Of a DNA stretch of 9,214 bases, positions 1 to 5,956 are shown in pieces. The position numbers were made by a program, and so were the translations under genes. Every line of letters starts with the position of its first letter. The first letter of the stretch is position 1. Below the pieces are notes generated by a model. It worked only from the letters and a program-made list of their open reading frames with translations, made no database searches and was not told the origin of the DNA. The stretch covers positions 1-9,214 of the forward strand of contig JANYGM010000237.1 in NCBI GenBank assembly GCA_025362415.1. Direction: 5' to 3'. Origin of the DNA: a bacterium (GTDB taxonomy: Bacteria; Bacteroidota; Bacteroidia; Cytophagales; Thermonemataceae).

Positions 1-3000
1 CCAAAATTCCTTACGTACTCGCTCGTGCATAAGCTCCGCAAATGCCTCCGCAAGCCTATCTGCAATGGCTTTTACCATAATAGAATTGTAGTCATCATTG
101 TCTTTTTCGTACATTTCTACCAATTTTTCTATGCCAATACCAGTCGTAACAGCAAAGAAACCCATATAATCTACTCTATTGCTCTCTTTTGGTGCAATAA
201 AATCACATAAAGAAAAGTTAGGCAGTCCTTCTGCTTTTTGGTTTTGTTGGCGCAAGCAATGAACAACAGCCCCTGCATCTTTAACCACCCCCAGCCCCTC
301 CTTAGGAAGGAGGGGAGTTAATTCCCCTCCTTCAAAGGAGGGGTTAGGGGTGGTTTTTAGTTCCCCTCCTTCAAAGGAGGGGTTAGGGGTGGTTGCTAAA
401 TATTCTTTATACCACCCAAAACCTTGTTTTATGTTTTCCAAAACACTTTCCAAATTATCAAAAATATGTTTATTTTCAAAATGTAACACTTTGATACCGA
501 GTTCAGCTAGTCTTGTATCTCTAAATAAATCATATTCTTGCCCAGATGATGTAAAGTGTCCCTGACCATCTAACTCAATGGCTATTCTTTCAGAAGGACA
601 ATAAAAATCCAGTATGAAATATTCTATACTATGCTGTCTCCTAAACTTTCTATCTTCTAACTGACTATTTTGCAATGCTTTCCAAAGAGTTTTTTCAGCA
701 GGGGTAGCATTATTTCGTAGTTGTTTACGTTTCTCTTCTAGTTCTTTGAGGTTGGAAATATCTTTTGATAAAGATGTTTGAACCACCCCCAGCTCCTCCT
801 TAGGAAGGAGGGGAGTTTTTAGCTCCCCTCCTTTGAAGGAGGGGCTGGGGGTGGTTGTAAGTATCTCATAATGTTTATGCGTATGATTTCCGTGTTTATC
901 ACACTTTGTAACGACTTCTGTTTCCTTAAAATTATATAACATAATGTCATCATTATCAAGCGTATTACAAGGATAAAAACCTACTACACCATTTGCTTGC
1001 AAAGATTTCTCTTTGATGATTTTTGCAAGCATTTGCTTGGCATCTTTGAAAAGTTTTTTAGCCTCAACTCCCACAACATTATCTTCCAAAATAGCTGGAT
1101 ATTTGCCGTGAAGTTCCCACGTCTGGAAAAAAGGTGTCCAGTCTATATACTTGGCTATTTCTGCAAGGTCATAATTATGAAAATACTTATTTCCCAAAAA
1201 TGTTGGCTCTGTTATTTTGGCTTTTTCCCAATCAATTTTAACCTTATTTTCCCTCGCTTTTTCTATTGTGATGTAGTTTTTATCTTGTTTTCTATTCAAA
1301 AACTCCTCTCTGATGCGGTCATAATCAACTTTTATGTCAGCAATAAATTTATCACTTTCGCCCAATTCTTTTGTAAGAAGTTTTGAAGCAACAGGCACAC
1401 TACGGCTAGCATCTAGTACGTGTACGACTGCGCCAGAATAGTGTTGTGAGATTTTCACAGCAGTATGTGCCTTAGAAGTTGTTGCACCACCAATAAGCAA
1501 AGGCACTTTAAAACCTTGTTTCTCCATTTCTTTGGCTACGTGAACCATCTCATCAAGACTAGGCGTGATAAGACCAGACAAACCAATGATATCAACATTA
1601 TGTTTTTTTGCTTCTTCTAAAATTTTTGAAGTAGAAACCATCACACCTAAATCAATGATTTCAAAGCCATTACACGCCAAAACAACGCCTACAATATTTT
1701 TTCCTATATCGTGAACATCACCTTTGACGGTTGCAAGAAGAATTTTCTTTGTGCCAGAATTTTCTTCCGTTGTTGCCCCTAAATCCCCAAAGGGGACTTT
1801 TAATACATCAATAATGAGCGAAATTATATTTAGGGTATTGTCTAAGTTACCTAAAACTTGTTCATTGGTAACTCTCAATACACTAAATCCTTGCTCATTG
1901 AGCCATTTTGTTCTTTCTTCATCAGAAATTTTATTTTCAGGAAGTTGATGAATACTACCATCTACTTCAATAATTAAATTTTCTTTTAAACAAACAAAAT
2001 CAGCAATAAACTCACCTATTATGTGCTGTCTTCTAAACTTGTAGTTACTTAGTTTTTTAGTACTTATTGCACTCCATAATTCTTGTTCTGCTTGTGTTGG
2101 ATTTGCTTTGTTTGTAGATGCGAATTTTGTAAGTGAACTATATACAGTTTTATTTGCAGTTTCATAACCAAATCCTTTAGCCTCGTTTCTTTCGTTGATT
2201 TTAGGAGATAAAATAACATCTAATGTTGCCCCTAAATCCCCAAAGGGGACTTTTAATACATTATTTTCATAAGCTATTCCCAAATCTAAAAAACGTGTTT
2301 GCAATACACTATTTTCTGTATTATCCCCCTTTGGGGTTAGGGGCATTGTATTTGTTCCCCCTTTGGGGGTTAGGGGGCTATCCATAAATGGCAATAAAAA
2401 CGCTACTGCCTTTTTCATTACCCTAGCCGACTTCACAACTTGTGGCAAAAACATTTTTCCTTCACCAAACAAATCACCTACAATGCTCATACCGTCCATT
2501 AAAGGACCTTCAATAACCTGCAAAGGGCGGTCATATTTTAGGCGTGCCTCTTCTGTATCAATATCAATATAATCCGTTATTCCTTTCATTAGAGAATAAG
2601 AAAGGCGTTTTTCAACAGGTTCATTTCTCCACGAAAGGTCTATTTCTTGTGTTTTACCTGATTTGTCTTTGATGTTTTCAGCGAAAGTTACAAGCGCATC
2701 AGTAGCATTAGGGTTTTTATTCCACAAAACATCTTCCACAAGTTTTAATAATTCTTTTGGAATATCCTCATAAACAGCTAGTTGTCCAGCATTTACAATA
2801 CCCATATCCATACCATTTTTGATAGCTTCGTACAAAAATGCAGAGTGCATAGCCTCACGCACCACTTCATTTCCTCTAAAACTAAAAGAAATATTGCTTA
2901 CACCACCAGAAACCTTAGCATACGGCAAATTTTCTTTAATCCATTTGGTCGCTTTGACAAAATCAACAGCGTAATTATTATGCTCTTCTATTCCTGTAGC

Positions 3001-4716
3001 AACTGTGAGGATATTTGGGTCAAAAATGATGTCTGTTGCAGGGAAACCTACTTTTTCTGTTAAGATTTTATAAGCTCTAGCACAAATTTCTATCCTGCGC
3101 TCATAACTGTCGGCTTGCCCTTGTTCGTCAAAAGCCATTACAATAGCAGCTGCACCATATCTTTTAACAAGTTGTGCCTTTTTAATAAATTCTTCTTCTC
3201 CTTCTTTCATAGAAATAGAATTTACAACTGCTTTTCCTTGAACGCACTTCAGACCAGCCTCAATAACACTCCATTTGGAGCTATCTATCATAATTGGTAA
3301 CTTAGAAATATCAGGTTCTGAGGCAATAAGGTTTAGGAAAGTAACCATTACGGCTTCAGAATCCAACATTCCTTCATCAACATTGATATCTATCATTTGT
3401 GCGCCACCTTCCACTTGTGAGCGTGCCACTGCAAGAGCTTCTTCATATTTTTCTTCCTTAATAAGCCTTGCAAATGCACGAGAACCTGTTACGTTGGTAC
3501 GTTCTCCAATATTCATAAAACGTATTTCAGCCACAGCACGCAAAGGCTCTAAACCAGAATAAGTAGAAATATTATCTTTTTCAGGGATTTGACGAGGTTT
3601 ATATTTTTTGGTAAGTTCCGAAATAGCTTTTATATGTGCAGGAGAAGTGCCACAACAACCTCCAATGATATTTAAAAGTCCATCTTTCAAAAATCCTTCA
3701 ATAATTTCTGCCATCTCTTCTGCCGTTTGGTCGTATTCGCCAAAAGCATTAGGAAGACCAGCGTTGGGGTGCGCAGATGTATAAAAATTAGCTTTTTCTG
3801 CAATCTCTTCAGAATAAGGGCGCAACAAATCAGCTCCCAAAGCGCAATTAAAACCAATAGAAAGCAAAGGCAAATGCGACATAGAAATCAAAAATGCTTC
3901 TGCTGTTTGTCCTGATAAAGTGCGTCCAGAGGCATCTGTGATAGTTCCTGATACCATAATTGGCAAAGACTTTTTAACCACCCCTAACCCCTCCTTAGAA
4001 AGGAGGGGGACTTTTTGCTCCCCTCCTTCAAAGGAGGGGCTGGCAATTTTTTGCTCCCCTCCTTCAAAGGAGGGGCTGGTAATTTTTTGCTCCCCTCCTT
4101 CAAAGGAGGGGCTGGGGGTGGTTGCATCATCAAAAAACTTCTCAATAGCAAACAAAGCTGCTTTTGCGTTGAGAGTATCAAAAATAGTTTCTACTAATAA
4201 TAAATCAGCTCCTCCATCAACCAAACCTCGTATTTGTTCTGTATAAGACACTACCAACTCATCAAAACTAATAGCCCTATATCCTGGATTGTTTACATCA
4301 GGAGAAAGGGAAGTTGTTTTGCTTGTAGGACCTAGCGAGCCAGCTACAAAACGTGGCTGATTAGGCGTAATGGCATTATATTCTGTGCAGGCTTCTTTGG
4401 CAAGTTTGGCAGAGGCAAAATTAAGCTCATACACCAAATCTTCCATGTGATAGTCTGCCATAGAAACAGATGTACTATTAAAAGTATTGGTTTCTAGTAT
4501 GTCTGCGCCTGCTTCTAGGTATTTTTTATGGATTTCCTTGATGATATGCGGTTGCGTGAGTGAAAGCAAATCATTATTTCCTTTGAGGTCGTGAGGAAAA
4601 TTTTTAAAACGCTCTCCTCTATAATCTTCCTCTGTAAGGTTATATCCTTGTATCATTGTCCCCATTGCGCCATCTAGGACAAGTATTCTTTCTTTTAGTA
4701 TTTCTTGAATTGTCAT
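1..4716 (-). CDS. metH: Cobalamin-dependent methionine synthase carrying three in-frame insertions (C-terminus beyond window)
   Basis: MetH transfers a methyl group from methyltetrahydrofolate through cobalamin to homocysteine, making methionine in the cytoplasm. The start is secure: MTIQEILKERILVLDGAMGT matches the usual MetH N-terminus. Domains seen in order: homocysteine barrel with zinc cysteines C291, C354 and C355 (IGGCCGT); pterin-binding domain from GERTNVTG (about residue 404); cobalamin cap (GPLMDG at 737); Rossmann domain with DVHDIG and cobalamin-ligand H1002; then part of the AdoMet reactivation domain up to HERVRKEFW at residue 1572, the window edge. E. coli MetH is 1227 residues in total, so this protein is already too long. 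The excess is three inserts at about residues 199-247, 780-982 and 1287-1478; removing them leaves about 1128 residues in normal register. I read the full frame and found no stop or frameshift, so this appears to be a functional gene, not a pseudogene. It lies downstream of a SAM riboswitch. Identity is certain; activity of the interrupted enzyme is inferred. Confidence 0.97.
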   Translation of the reverse strand, partial: MTIQEILKERILVLDGAMGTMIQGYNLTEEDYRGERFKNFPHDLKGNNDLLSLTQPHIIKEIHKKYLEAGADILETNTFNSTSVSMADYHMEDLVYELNFASAKLAKEACTEYNAITPNQPRFVAGSLGPTSKTTSLSPDVNNPGYRAISFDELVVSYTEQIRGLVDGGADLLLVETIFDTLNAKAALFAIEKFFDDATTPSPSFEGGEQKITSPSFEGGEQKIASPSFEGGEQKVPLLSKEGLGVVKKSLPIMVSGTITDASGRTLSGQTAEAFLISMSHLPLLSIGFNCALGADLLRPYSEEIAEKANFYTSAHPNAGLPNAFGEYDQTAEEMAEIIEGFLKDGLLNIIGGCCGTSPAHIKAISELTKKYKPRQIPEKDNISTYSGLEPLRAVAEIRFMNIGERTNVTGSRAFARLIKEEKYEEALAVARSQVEGGAQMIDINVDEGMLDSEAVMVTFLNLIASEPDISKLPIMIDSSKWSVIEAGLKCVQGKAVVNSISMKEGEEEFIKKAQLVKRYGAAAIVMAFDEQGQADSYERRIEICARAYKILTEKVGFPATDIIFDPNILTVATGIEEHNNYAVDFVKATKWIKENLPYAKVSGGVSNISFSFRGNEVVREAMHSAFLYEAIKNGMDMGIVNAGQLAVYEDIPKELLKLVEDVLWNKNPNATDALVTFAENIKDKSGKTQEIDLSWRNEPVEKRLSYSLMKGITDYIDIDTEEARLKYDRPLQVIEGPLMDGMSIVGDLFGEGKMFLPQVVKSARVMKKAVAFLLPFMDSPLTPKGGTNTMPLTPKGDNTENSVLQTRFLDLGIAYENNVLKVPFGDLGATLDVILSPKINERNEAKGFGYETANKTVYSSLTKFASTNKANPTQAEQELWSAISTKKLSNYKFRRQHIIGEFIADFVCLKENLIIEVDGSIHQLPENKISDEERTKWLNEQGFSVLRVTNEQVLGNLDNTLNIISLIIDVLKVPFGDLGATTEENSGTKKILLATVKGDVHDIGKNIVGVVLACNGFEIIDLGVMVSTSKILEEAKKHNVDIIGLSGLITPSLDEMVHVAKEMEKQGFKVPLLIGGATTSKAHTAVKISQHYSGAVVHVLDASRSVPVASKLLTKELGESDKFIADIKVDYDRIREEFLNRKQDKNYITIEKARENKVKIDWEKAKITEPTFLGNKYFHNYDLAEIAKYIDWTPFFQTWELHGKYPAILEDNVVGVEAKKLFKDAKQMLAKIIKEKSLQANGVVGFYPCNTLDNDDIMLYNFKETEVVTKCDKHGNHTHKHYEILTTTPSPSFKGGELKTPLLPKEELGVVQTSLSKDISNLKELEEKRKQLRNNATPAEKTLWKALQNSQLEDRKFRRQHSIEYFILDFYCPSERIAIELDGQGHFTSSGQEYDLFRDTRLAELGIKVLHFENKHIFDNLESVLENIKQGFGWYKEYLATTPNPSFEGGELKTTPNPSFEGGELTPLLPKEGLGVVKDAGAVVHCLRQQNQKAEGLPNFSLCDFIAPKESNRVDYMGFFAVTTGIGIEKLVEMYEKDNDDYNSIMVKAIADRLAEAFAELMHERVRKEFW
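283..394. repeat. Palindromic unit plus extra half unit, downstream flank of insert C
   Basis: Positions 283-355 form a unit of the same plan as 781-856, with palindromes at 295-315 and 324-343. A further half unit with a palindrome at 363-382 follows, ending ggggttaggggtggtt at 394. The doubled half is a tandem duplication with a period of 39 bp, again a multiple of three. It encodes two copies of TTPNPSFEGGELK. Confidence 0.93.
781..856. repeat. Complete 76-bp palindromic unit, upstream flank of insert C
   Basis: The unit starts aaccacccccagctcctcc and ends ggaggggctgggggtggtt, so its ends form an inverted repeat of about 20 bp. Nested inside are two smaller palindromes, 793-813 (centre TTAGGAAGG) and 825-844 (centre TTTGAAGG). 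In the metH frame it reads TTPSPSFKGGELKTPLLPKE followed by ELGVV, with no stop. Confidence 0.93.
1771..1808. repeat. 38-bp perfect direct repeat, copy 1, in insert B
   Basis: The stretch beginning tgttgcccctaaatcccc is identical over 38 bases to 2224-2261. The copies are 453 bp apart (151 codons), so both are read in the same frame as VLKVPFGDLGAT, and the DUF559 domain lies between them. The inner core, ccccaaagggg, is itself palindromic. This copy marks the downstream border of insert B. Confidence 0.95.
2224..2261. repeat. 38-bp perfect direct repeat, copy 2, in insert B
   Basis: This is the partner of 1771-1808, on the upstream side of the DUF559 domain. Recombination between the copies would delete exactly 453 bp and leave the metH frame intact. 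The repeat also resembles the terminal repeats at 2325-2344 and 2357-2377, but in opposite orientation. Confidence 0.95.
2325..2377. repeat. Paired GC-rich repeats at the upstream end of insert B
   Basis: Two close copies, ccccctttggggttagggg (2325-2343) and ccccctttgggggttagggg (2357-2376, one more g follows), are separated by a short spacer. Both are inverted relative to the 38-bp repeats further along. In the metH frame they read PLTPKGG-like peptides without stops. They belong to a repeat family distinct from the CCCCTCCTT palindromes of inserts A and C. Confidence 0.9.
3976..4123 (-). repeat. Insert A: in-frame palindromic repeat array in the homocysteine domain of metH
   Basis: This GC-rich block sits between the MetH segments FAIEKFFDDA and KKSLPIMVSGT, which are nearly contiguous in other MetH proteins. 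It starts and ends with outward inverted ends (aaccacccctaacccc and ggggctgggggtggtt). Inside are one palindrome of the TTAGAAAGG type (3988-4008) and three copies of a 20-bp palindrome, cccctccttcaaaggagggg, at 4020-4039, 4056-4075 and 4092-4111. The copies have an exact 36-bp period, so in the host frame they encode a 12-residue repeat (TSPSFEGGEQKI and variants). There is no nuclease domain. It may be a solo or decayed relative of insert C, which uses the same repeat. The addition is about 49 residues and keeps the frame. Exact borders are uncertain by a few bases. Confidence 0.9.
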
Positions 4717-4755
4717 TTATTTTTATTAAAATTCTTGATTAACAAAATTTCTTAG

Positions 4756-4806
4756 TTGCCACAGATGCACAGATAAATACAGATTTTATCTGTGTATCTG
4801 TGGCAA
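4756..4806. repeat. Long hairpin repeat in the metH leader
   Basis: Two 22-base arms (4756-4777 and 4785-4806) are complementary at 21 positions, with one G-T wobble, around a 7-base loop. The arm sequence, ttgccacagatgcacagat, resembles a dispersed hairpin motif I recall from Bacteroidetes intergenic regions. No T-run follows on either strand, so it is not a clear terminator. It lies between the SAM riboswitch and the metH start and should fold in the metH mRNA leader. Confidence 0.85.
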
Positions 4807-4897
4807 ATATCCAACCATATTTTTATCAAAATGGTTACAAAAAGCAATAAAATTGGGGTGTAGCAAAGCAAGCAAAATGCCATAAAAAACTAGCTTA

Positions 4898-5038
4898 CTT
4901 ATCTTTCTAAGCATCATATTTGATGTTTAGAGGGATTTAGCACCATTTTCCTGTGAGGGATAACCTTTTGCATTTGCAAGAGGTTGGAACGGTTGCTAAG
5001 GCATCAAAGACCCCAATGTCTCCGCCTTTCTGAATAAG
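4898..5038 (-). promoter_or_regulatory. SAM-I (S-box) riboswitch controlling metH
   Basis: On the minus strand the region starts CTTATTCAGAAAGGCGGAGA, continues with GATGCCTTAGCAACC and GGTGCTAAATCCC, and closes with AAAGATAAG. These are the conserved S-box blocks, with CTTAT pairing with ATAAG as P1. It lies about 180 bases upstream of the metH start, the expected place for a SAM sensor over a methionine-synthesis gene. The expression platform is unclear. A weak stem GCTTA/TAAGC followed by TAGTTTTTT (around 4886-4912) overlaps the 3' side of P1 and could be a terminator, but control of translation is equally possible. Confidence 0.9.
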
Positions 5039-5043
5039 TAATG

Positions 5044-5051
5044 CAAATATA
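5044..5051 (-). promoter_or_regulatory. Probable metH promoter, -7 box TATATTTG
   Basis: TATATTTG on the minus strand fits the Bacteroidetes -7 consensus TAnnTTTG. Transcription would begin around 5038-5040, exactly where the riboswitch aptamer begins, which supports the call. The upstream -33 element is not clear; a TTTTGG lies only 12 bases away, closer than usual. Confidence 0.6.
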
Positions 5052-5052
5052 C

Positions 5053-5090
5053 AAAAAAATCTACCAAAATATTTTTTTTGATAGATTTTT
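5053..5090 (-). terminator. Intrinsic terminator of the endonuclease gene
   Basis: On the minus strand, AAAAATCTATC (5090-5080) pairs with GGTAGATTTTT (5065-5055) with one wobble, followed by further T. It begins just after the stop codon of the 5093-5896 gene and ends next to the metH -7 box, so it separates the two transcription units. The stem is AT-rich and therefore moderate in strength. Confidence 0.6.
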
Positions 5091-5092
5091 AT

Positions 5093-5896
5093 TTAAAATA
5101 AATTTAGTTGGTCATTTTTCTTAGAAACATAATTATATTCGTCTGGCTTTAAGGGATTTTGAAGTCCACCAAGATTGTCTATTTGCCTTTTTATGGTCAA
5201 AATAGTATGTTCAAGTTCCTTTTCAATGTCTTTGGTAGAAAACCTCAAAACTCGCCAATTAGCAACTGCTGAAACCTCATTATTACGTTCTTTATCATAC
5301 ATTACATCATCATATTTTGTATGAAATTCATCTCCATCACATTCTACATCAATATTTCCAGTTTTGCAGAAAAATGCAAAGTCAAAAATCCAATCTTTGC
5401 CATCTGTTTTTATGTGATATTCACGCTCTGGAAAGAGGTTTTCCGCAACCAAAGCAGTCCAAAGTTTATCTTCCAAATAACTTCCATCAAAAAGCCCATT
5501 TATTTCTGTTGAAGATAATAATTTTTCTAGTGTTGTTGCTATAAAAATCAAAAAACGGTGTCTAAGGCTTATTATTGGCTGTTTTAACTCCTCTAATTCC
5601 TCAAAACTTATTTTATAATATTCTTCTTCACTTTTTGAATTTTCTGCTTCTTGTGGAAATAAAACCTTTCTCAAAACTACTGTAATTTCCAAAATTTTAG
5701 CATAATATTTTATTTGAGAAATGCCTTTTGTAAATTTTTGTGTTTGATAAAATGCAATATATTCAGCAGTTTTATTTCGGACATTTGGCGGAGTTATTTT
5801 AGTTTTCTTAGGAATACGGTACCATTTTTCATTTTGGATAATCAAAAAATCTGCTTTATCTTTCACCAAAGCAACTATTACGTTCTTATTTGTCAT
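5093..5896 (-). CDS. Free-standing endonuclease-domain protein (DUF559/VSR-like C-terminal domain)
   Basis: A 267-residue soluble protein with no signal peptide. The C-terminal half (about residues 138-238) has the layout of VSR-like PD-(D/E)XK nucleases: SYLEDKLW, D172 in FDFAFFC, the IDVECDGDEFH core with D183, E185, D187 and H192, then D201, R204 and WRVLRF (214-219). The N-terminal 130 residues, with WYRIP, AFYQT and YYA motifs, resemble the region that precedes this domain in a family of Bacteroidetes and cyanobacterial proteins I recall as DUF559-containing; no function is established for it. The gene stands alone between its own terminator and the acyltransferase gene, 58 bases downstream of the latter, so the two may be co-transcribed. 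It is not inside metH and has no palindromic repeats around it, but it places a third related nuclease fold within 6 kb. Substrate and role are unknown. Confidence 0.85.
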   Translation of the reverse strand: MTNKNVIVALVKDKADFLIIQNEKWYRIPKKTKITPPNVRNKTAEYIAFYQTQKFTKGISQIKYYAKILEITVVLRKVLFPQEAENSKSEEEYYKISFEELEELKQPIISLRHRFLIFIATTLEKLLSSTEINGLFDGSYLEDKLWTALVAENLFPEREYHIKTDGKDWIFDFAFFCKTGNIDVECDGDEFHTKYDDVMYDKERNNEVSAVANWRVLRFSTKDIEKELEHTILTIKRQIDNLGGLQNPLKPDEYNYVSKKNDQLNLF

Positions 5897-5926
5897 ATAA
5901 ATCCATATCTATAAATTGTATTTTAA

Positions 5927-5956
5927 CTCACAACTGAAAACTCACAACTCACAACT
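5927..5956. repeat. Short repeat CTCACAACT, three copies
   Basis: CTCACAACT occurs at 5927-5935, 5941-5949 and 5948-5956, filling most of the gap between the acyltransferase and endonuclease genes. The last copy overlaps the acyltransferase stop codon. This is a simple low-complexity intergenic repeat with no assigned function. Confidence 0.8.

Larger units (their letters stand above)
283..856 (-). mobile_element. Insert C: in-frame element with DUF559 endonuclease domain bracketed by palindromic units, in the MetH reactivation domain
   Basis: This insert separates MetH HYEIL from AGAVVHCLRQQ in the AdoMet-binding reactivation domain and adds about 191 residues. Each side carries a complete palindromic unit of the family seen in insert A (781-856 and 283-355); the second is followed by an extra half unit to 394. 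Between them is a DUF559 domain, about residues 1335-1430: TPAEKTLW, KFRRQHS, D1370 in LDFYC, E1381/D1383 in IELDG, H1387, and LAELGIKVLHF. The key positions of the VSR-like PD-(D/E)XK family look intact. Orientation and frame are those of metH, and I found no stop. The domain differs clearly from the one in insert B, so the two were probably acquired separately. Mobility is inferred from structure only. Confidence 0.9.
1771..2378 (-). mobile_element. Insert B: in-frame element with DUF559 endonuclease domain in the MetH cap-cobalamin linker
   Basis: This insert lies between MetH VAFLLPFMD and TKKILLATVKGDVHDIG, the linker joining the cobalamin cap to the Rossmann domain, and adds about 203 residues. 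In gene direction it begins with two GC-rich repeats (2357-2377 and 2325-2344, core CCCCTAACCCCAAAGGGG). It ends with a related sequence in inverted orientation (1771-1808), so the ends look like imperfect terminal inverted repeats. A DUF559 domain spans about residues 872-968: NPTQAEQELW, FRRQH, then D906 in ADF, E917/D919 in IEVDG, H923, and LNEQGFSVLRV. These are the conserved positions of this VSR-like PD-(D/E)XK family and appear intact. The domain reads in the same frame as metH, with no stop and no start codon of its own needed. Its nuclease activity and mobility are inferred. Confidence 0.88.

Noticed and set aside
283..2378. Inserts B and C as inteins with homing nucleases
   Set aside because: No Cys or Ser at an N-terminal splice site, no HN followed by Cys/Ser/Thr at the C-terminal border, and no HINT-domain blocks; the borders are palindromic repeats instead.
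4020..4089. Intrinsic terminators inside metH
   Set aside because: The hairpins are followed by T-runs only on the plus strand, where no gene is read; on the metH sense strand an A-run follows.
4018..4125. Small CRISPR array (36-bp period)
   Set aside because: The repeats are tandem with no unique spacers, translate in frame with metH, and belong to a palindromic family found elsewhere in the gene.
3920..4246. Plus-strand proline-rich ORFs over insert A and other plus-strand ORFs in 1-4716
   Set aside because: They are antisense shadows of metH; the proline- and glycine-rich peptides come from translating the palindromes on the wrong strand.
1..4716. metH as a pseudogene broken by insertions
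   Set aside because: Codon-by-codon reading shows no stop or frameshift, and the visible catalytic and cofactor residues are intact.
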